Assembly: GCF_900103415.1 (NCBI RefSeq)
Contig: NZ_FMXB01000012.1
Span: 1-64,000, forward strand
Direction: 5' to 3'
DNA length: 64,000 nucleotides
DNA from: Methanobrevibacter millerae
Lineage (GTDB): Archaea > Methanobacteriota > Methanobacteria > Methanobacteriales > Methanobacteriaceae
Below, one piece after another: positions 59,162 to 64,000 of this stretch. The translations under genes and the position numbers were made by a program. Position 1 is the first letter of the stretch; every line of letters begins with the position of its first letter. The notes below the pieces were generated by a model. It did not search any database. It had not been told where the DNA came from and saw only the letters and a list, made by a program, of their open reading frames with translations.

Positions 59162-60364
59162 TTAATATGGTGAATCGTGGCTTTTTACGTTATCCTTGAT
59201 TTTTCCATGAGCCTTAGGATAAAATCCAACCTGTGATGACAGTTTCCTTAGGTTTTCAATGATTTCATTTGTTGGAATGGCTACTGGACAGTTAAGCGTG
59301 CACAATCCGCATAACGTGCACATGTAAAGGCCGGATTCATAGCAGGTCTCGTCATCCTCAATGAATTTTGACATTGCAACTCCTCTTCCGCCGAGGTAAT
59401 TGTTGAATCCGAACTCATTTCCGACAGCATTGTACACCGGACAGTGAACCACGCAGTTTCCGCATCCAATACACCACAGGCATTCCTGGCTGGCTGAGCT
59501 TCTTCCGTTGTCCAAAAGGATTACAACTACCTTTTCAGCGCCGTACATGTTTTTCAATAGCTTTTTTTCGATATCTGCTGTCTTTGAAGGACCGGATATC
59601 ACGTTCATGTATGAGGTTACATAGTTTCCTGTGGCATAGACGGTTTCAAGCTTTGCAATTGAGACGGCGTCTTCCAGTGTTGGCACTATTTTATCGATTC
59701 CAGCTACGATTATATGCAAATCCTTCAGCGAAACCAGTGAAATATTGCCCTCATTGTGAACCATAATGCATGATCCCTCTTCGGCAGCTATTGCGTTGGC
59801 ACCTGATATACCTACACATGCATTTTCAAGCCGGTTTAAAACATCTTCACGGACAAGCTCCATGATTTCACGTGGAACAGGATTAACGTCACTGTTGAGG
59901 GAATCATTAACAATATCAGTAATCTCTGAAATGTTTAAGTGTGAAGCCGGACCCGTTGGATGAACGGGCTTGTTGTCAGTCTTTTTAAGCTGCAGAATCC
60001 TGTCTCCCAAATCGGTTTCGACAACGTCAATGTCTTTTGCTGCCAATTCCTTTTTGAGATTGATTTCACCCAAGGTATTTGACTTTGCCTTTGCAATGGT
60101 TTTTGAATCATAATCATATAACAAATCCTCTATGATATTAATTGCGTCTTTTTTGGTTTCAGCAAACTCAACGTCGATTCCGTTTCTTTTGAATGATTCA
60201 ATGGCTTGATTGTATAAATCGTCTGAGTTTTCTATGGAGTATCTCTTGATTTCACGAACCCTCTCAATCAGTCTTTTAACCTGAGGAGAATCCTTAATCT
60301 GACTGGATCTTGACTTTACGGTATTGAATGACTTTCTCATTGTTTCAAGTTCACTTGTCTTCAT
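59162..60364 (-). CDS. LUD-domain iron-sulfur protein (LutB/LldF-like)
   Basis: 400 residues. The N-terminal two thirds are a LUD domain. The C-terminal part has two 4Fe-4S motifs, C-L-W-C-I-G-C-G-N-C-V-V-H-C-P near 300 and C-T-L-C-G-L-C-T-L-N-C-P near 350. Bacterial relatives belong to the lactate utilisation complex; here no lactate or glycolate dehydrogenase is adjacent, so the electron donor is unknown. It starts 1 bp after the CCG-protein stop, so they are cotranscribed and probably form one complex. Confidence 0.88.
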   Translation of the reverse strand: MKTSELETMRKSFNTVKSRSSQIKDSPQVKRLIERVREIKRYSIENSDDLYNQAIESFKRNGIDVEFAETKKDAINIIEDLLYDYDSKTIAKAKSNTLGEINLKKELAAKDIDVVETDLGDRILQLKKTDNKPVHPTGPASHLNISEITDIVNDSLNSDVNPVPREIMELVREDVLNRLENACVGISGANAIAAEEGSCIMVHNEGNISLVSLKDLHIIVAGIDKIVPTLEDAVSIAKLETVYATGNYVTSYMNVISGPSKTADIEKKLLKNMYGAEKVVVILLDNGRSSASQECLWCIGCGNCVVHCPVYNAVGNEFGFNNYLGGRGVAMSKFIEDDETCYESGLYMCTLCGLCTLNCPVAIPTNEIIENLRKLSSQVGFYPKAHGKIKDNVKSHDSPY

Positions 60365-61024
60365 TTATGCTCCCCCATATTTGATTAAAAACTCGGTTAA
60401 ATCCAGAACGTCAATATCATCGTTTTTCAAATTGAGCTTGCAGAACGGGCATGAGGTTATTAATACCTCACAATCAGTGTTTAACGCCTGATTAATTCGG
60501 GACTTTGACATTTCATCAGCTATTTCAGGGTATGCTGATTTGACTCCTCCGCCGGCACCGCAGCAGAGACTGTTATCCATATTGTTTTGCATTTCAACCA
60601 AATTGGCAATGCTTGAAATGACCTCCCTGGGTTCTGCGTAAACTCCGCAGTGGCGTCCAAGATGGCATGAATCGTGATAGGTTACATTAAAATCCTTTTT
60701 ATCAAGATTTAGCTTGCCTTCATTAATTAACTGATTTAAAAACTGTGAGATGTGAATTACTTCCAAACCTTCGTAATCATCCTTTAAGGTCTTGTAGCAG
60801 CCTGCACAGGAAGTTAATATCAATTCGCCTTTTAGAATTTCAGTATTTTTTTCAATCTGTTTTAAAGCGTCATCGATAAATCCTGTTCTTAACAATACAG
60901 ATCCGCAGCATTTCTCATCCTTTAAAACCCTGTAATCGACGCCTGCCTTTTTCAACAGCTTTTCAGTTGCTTCGCCGATTGAAGTTTCCTTTTCCCGTGC
61001 GGTGCATCCCATGAAGTATATCAT
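60365..61024 (-). CDS. CCG-domain protein (HdrB/LutA-like)
   Basis: 219 residues with two cysteine-rich CCG repeats: C-C-G near 39 with S-C-A-G-C near 74, and C-C-G-A-G-G-G near 155 with S-C-P-F-C near 190. In HdrB such motifs bind a noncubane 4Fe-4S pair. It pairs with the LUD protein. Its first base coincides with the DUF2304 stop region, so the four genes from GT2 to LUD form one unit. Confidence 0.88.
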   Translation of the reverse strand: MIYFMGCTAREKETSIGEATEKLLKKAGVDYRVLKDEKCCGSVLLRTGFIDDALKQIEKNTEILKGELILTSCAGCYKTLKDDYEGLEVIHISQFLNQLINEGKLNLDKKDFNVTYHDSCHLGRHCGVYAEPREVISSIANLVEMQNNMDNSLCCGAGGGVKSAYPEIADEMSKSRINQALNTDCEVLITSCPFCKLNLKNDDIDVLDLTEFLIKYGGA

Positions 61025-61374
61025 TATTTGTTTTCCTCATCATCTAAAGTAATTTCATTGTTCAGGGCTACTTCCTTAACGATTTTATTTACGTCATCCT
61101 GGAGATGGTCGAGCTTATAGTAGAGCTTTGCGCCCAAATAGAAAATCAGAACCAGAGCAGCTATTATAAGGAAATCCAATCCACGGGTTATTCCGAACGC
61201 CCTTGCAAAAACAAGACTTGCATCAGGGAAAACTGAAAACAATATAACGAATATTAAAACTACAGTCCAAACAACAAATGAAGATAAAGAAGTTTTGCCT
61301 CTTCTTAATCTTAAAAATAAAATTCCAATAACTATTATCGCTAAAATCGGAAAAATAATAGAATAAATAAACAT
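61024..61374 (-). CDS. DUF2304 membrane protein
   Basis: 116 residues with three hydrophobic helices (about 3-22, 32-52, 65-88) and an acidic C-terminal tail. DUF2304 genes commonly lie beside family 2 glycosyltransferases, as here (12-bp gap), and may anchor or flip lipid-linked sugar. Confidence 0.85.
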   Translation of the reverse strand: MFIYSIIFPILAIIVIGILFLRLRRGKTSLSSFVVWTVVLIFVILFSVFPDASLVFARAFGITRGLDFLIIAALVLIFYLGAKLYYKLDHLQDDVNKIVKEVALNNEITLDDEENK

Positions 61375-61386
61375 AACTGCACCTCA

Positions 61387-62091
61387 CTAATCTAATAATT
61401 TATGCTTCATCATCTGAAAGAGAATCTTGATTGCGACTTTATAATTCGTTCCTTTTGCCTGGGTTTCTGGAGTGTAAATCGTTTGAATAGTTACCTCTTC
61501 AAAAGGAATGTCATTATCATTAATTTCACGTATGAATTCGGAAGATATCAGATAACCCTGAGCGTTTATTGTGATTTTGTTTAAAGCGTCAATCGTCAGC
61601 GCCCTGAATCCTGTCTGGGAATCGCTTACATCAACGCCATAGAAAATCTTTGTCAGAAGGTTCATTATTGCGTTTGCGATGTTTCTGGATTTGGGCATGT
61701 CCTTAAGGGGCCTTACGCCGATTACTGCCTCTGCCCTGCCGCTTACCAGCGGCTCGATTACCTTTTCCAAATCGTCGATTGAATGCTGTCCATCAGCGTC
61801 TATATTAACTATAAAACGTGGATTATACCTTAAAACGGCTTCAAATCCTGTTTGCATTGCCATTCCAACGCCACGGTTAATTATATGATTGTAAATAAAG
61901 ATGTTTTTAGGATATTTTCTTTGGGAATCCTTTAAAACTTCCAGAGTATTGTCTGAAGAGCCGTCATTGACAATGACCATCTTGAATCCCTTTTCGGCTA
62001 TTCCCTCAACCACCGGGCGAACCCTTGTCTCTTCGTTGTAGGCAGGGATAATGATATATGTATCCAGTTTGTCTTTTTCTGATATTTCCAT
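61387..62091 (-). CDS. Family 2 glycosyltransferase, dolichol-phosphate sugar transferase type
   Basis: 234 residues, GT-A fold. I-I-I-P-A-Y-N-E-E, V-N-D-G-S-S-D and N-I-D-A-D-G-Q-H (the DxD metal site) are seen, with the conserved D-S-Q-T-G-F-R-A acceptor element near 160. It likely moves a hexose from a nucleotide sugar to a lipid phosphate used in surface glycan or N-glycan assembly. No membrane helix is seen in the protein itself; the neighbouring DUF2304 protein may provide it. Confidence 0.9.
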   Translation of the reverse strand: MEISEKDKLDTYIIIPAYNEETRVRPVVEGIAEKGFKMVIVNDGSSDNTLEVLKDSQRKYPKNIFIYNHIINRGVGMAMQTGFEAVLRYNPRFIVNIDADGQHSIDDLEKVIEPLVSGRAEAVIGVRPLKDMPKSRNIANAIMNLLTKIFYGVDVSDSQTGFRALTIDALNKITINAQGYLISSEFIREINDNDIPFEEVTIQTIYTPETQAKGTNYKVAIKILFQMMKHKLLD

Positions 62092-62112
62092 TTTTAAACA
62101 CTTTTATTGATT

Positions 62113-62577
<465 letters not shown>

Positions 62578-62658
62578 TCACCTTACAAAGAAATATGTTC
62601 ATATTAATATAATAATTATTCGGTAAAAATGATTAAGCAGTAAAAAAATTAAAAAAAA

Positions 62659-63492
62659 TTAGTTTTTGTTGATAAGCTTTAAAAACTTATATCTGGCCTC
62701 ATCGATTGTCAAAGGATAGTCTCCTTCCATGTCAAAGCCGTCCTTTTCCAACTGCTGGAAAAGCTCCGTTACGATAGGAACCTTAAGATTGGCCTGTTCC
62801 AGGATATTAGGCTGTGAAAATATCTCTTTGGGAGTTCCTTCAGCAATCAACTCTCCATCAACCATGACAAAAGTCCTGTTTGCGTAATCCGGAACCAGAT
62901 CGACTTCGTGGGTTGAAATGATAATCGTTATTCCTTCCTCATTAAGTTCCTTAAGCAATGCTGACAAGTTGGTTACTCCCTGAGGGTCAAGTCCTGCGGT
63001 AGGCTCATCCAAAACCATGATTTCAGGCTTCATGGCCAATATTCCGGCAATTGCGACCCTTTTCTTCTGGCCTCCGCTTAAATGGTGAGGAGCAGTCTTT
63101 TCATAGCCGCTCATTCCGACACGCTCAAGAGCCTCTTCAACCCTGTTTTGAACCTCTTCCATCGGCAGCTTTAAATTTAAAGGACCGAAAGCCACGTCCT
63201 CCTCAACTGTAGGGGCGAAAATCTGGTCATCAGGGTTTTGAAATACGATTCCAACCTTTTGCCTGAACTTAAGCAGGGATTTCTTGTCGTATTTAAGCTC
63301 TTCGCCGTCAATGAATACCTGGCCTTCATCCGGCTCATAGATTCCATTCAAATGAAGGAACAATGTGGATTTGCCTGCACCGTTTTTACCTAAAAGGGCA
63401 ACCATTTCTCCCCTTTCGATTTTTAAACTTACTCCCTTTAAAGCCTGATAATCGTTATTGTATGAATATTTAAGATTTTTAACCTCTAACAT
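62659..63492 (-). CDS. cbiO: Cobalt/nickel ECF importer ATPase
   Basis: 277 residues. Walker A G-K-N-G-A-G-K-S-T near 37, Q-loop Q-N-P-D-D-Q, signature L-S-G-G-Q-K-K-R and Walker B V-L-D-E-P-T-A-G-L-D-P are complete. It drives uptake of Co or Ni with CbiQ (10 bp upstream) and substrate proteins expected beyond the right edge. A methanogen needs Ni for F430 and Co for corrinoids. Confidence 0.93.
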   Translation of the reverse strand: MLEVKNLKYSYNNDYQALKGVSLKIERGEMVALLGKNGAGKSTLFLHLNGIYEPDEGQVFIDGEELKYDKKSLLKFRQKVGIVFQNPDDQIFAPTVEEDVAFGPLNLKLPMEEVQNRVEEALERVGMSGYEKTAPHHLSGGQKKRVAIAGILAMKPEIMVLDEPTAGLDPQGVTNLSALLKELNEEGITIIISTHEVDLVPDYANRTFVMVDGELIAEGTPKEIFSQPNILEQANLKVPIVTELFQQLEKDGFDMEGDYPLTIDEARYKFLKLINKN

Positions 63493-63502
63493 TTAAATTA
63501 CC

Positions 63503-64000
63503 TCAATTTTTTGGTTTATAAACTGGAAGTTCACCGTCATATCCTCTTGAATCAAGAGCGTTCTGCATCGTTTCGCTTTTATCAAGAGATCTTAAAAATA
63601 TCGTACTTGCAAGAGCGCCTAATGATTTGAATGAATTCATATAGGAATGATATCCAAGTCTTGTTTGCTGTGCCTTCTGCATTGTATCTATTTCATTCAG
63701 GAATATAAATATTGTATTGTACATCAGAAGGGCAATTTCAATTACGACTTTAGGAACTTTTAATTCACCTAAACAATGCAATATTTTTGCAATTGGTGTA
63801 GTGAGCGCTAAAAAGCCCAAACAAGGTAAACATCCCATAACACGGGCAAACGTGTAAACCCCGTAATGCAGGGAATCCTTAGTAACTACTATCCCAAATA
63901 TTCCGGTTCTATAGATTATTTCTCCGCTTCCAAAGAAGAAAATTAAAAACAGACATGTTATTATAAGAAATGCCATTGGAATTGATAGGAATTTCAAATA
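63503..64000 (-). CDS. cbiQ: Cobalt/nickel ECF importer transmembrane protein (5' end beyond window)
   Basis: The visible 165 or so residues hold several hydrophobic helices and the C-terminal coupling region with S-L-G-A-L-A, typical of the T component. The frame is open through position 64000, and the TTG at 63997 is internal, so the N-terminus lies outside. It is upstream of and cotranscribed with cbiO. Confidence 0.88.
   Translation of the reverse strand, partial: YLKFLSIPMAFLIITCLFLIFFFGSGEIIYRTGIFGIVVTKDSLHYGVYTFARVMGCLPCLGFLALTTPIAKILHCLGELKVPKVVIEIALLMYNTIFIFLNEIDTMQKAQQTRLGYHSYMNSFKSLGALASTIFLRSLDKSETMQNALDSRGYDGELPVYKPKN

Overview
The window looks like a chromosomal piece of a host-associated methanogenic archaeon of the Methanobrevibacter type. 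The grounds are: low-GC, very AT-rich spacers with TATA boxes; archaeal information-processing genes (L37Ae, RpoP, Brix protein, Pcc1, prefoldin beta); methanogen-only functions (AtwA for methyl-CoM reductase activation, MfnB for methanofuran, a CfbC-like F430 reductase, archaeal riboflavin synthase, geranylgeranyl reductase with its ferredoxin); and a gigantic adhesin-like surface protein. No rRNA, tRNA, CRISPR array or intact insertion sequence was seen.

Layout. 1-21659 (minus) is one open reading frame of at least 7,219 codons, still open at the left edge: signal peptide, a long parallel beta-helix region interrupted by a duplicated helical insert, then about 45 Ig-like repeats. A 760-bp spacer separates it from a divergent Na+/dicarboxylate-glutamate symporter, which converges on serS. 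25.1-27.2 kb holds a decayed-looking AT-rich stretch, two small unknown genes, an HxlR regulator and a possible small RNA. 27.2-35.0 kb is a run of minus-strand genes: ferredoxin, geranylgeranyl reductase, galE, an unknown coiled-coil protein, then purF, U32 peptidase-like protein, CfbC-like NifH homologue, HAD phosphatase and an ArsC/Spx-like protein. 35.1-37.3 kb has atwA followed by a universal stress protein.

37.4-49.4 kb contains a small coiled-coil protein, a zinc-ribbon membrane protein, uvrC, and 12 bp upstream of uvrC a 2,540-residue DUF4011/SF1 helicase/Vsr-like nuclease/DUF3320 protein with a roughly 800-residue acidic insert. Then come a PfkB kinase and a cation-efflux transporter. 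49.5-56.7 kb has a small membrane protein, a HisA-like protein, a candidate structured RNA in a 700-bp spacer, the conserved archaeal cluster rpl37ae-rpoP-brix-pcc1-pfdB-DUF3194, mfnB-guaB, and an alpha/beta-hydrolase relative that appears to have lost its catalytic Ser and His. 56.8-64 kb has a secreted repeat protein, a LUD/CCG iron-sulfur pair with a DUF2304 membrane protein and a GT2 glycosyltransferase, archaeal riboflavin synthase, and the cbiO/cbiQ end of a cobalt/nickel importer cut by the right edge.

The most unusual items are the giant adhesin with its helical insert and block duplications, the helicase-nuclease protein with an apparently degenerate nuclease site and acidic insert, the candidate hairpin RNA at about 50.93-51.02 kb, and the MetX-like pseudoenzyme.
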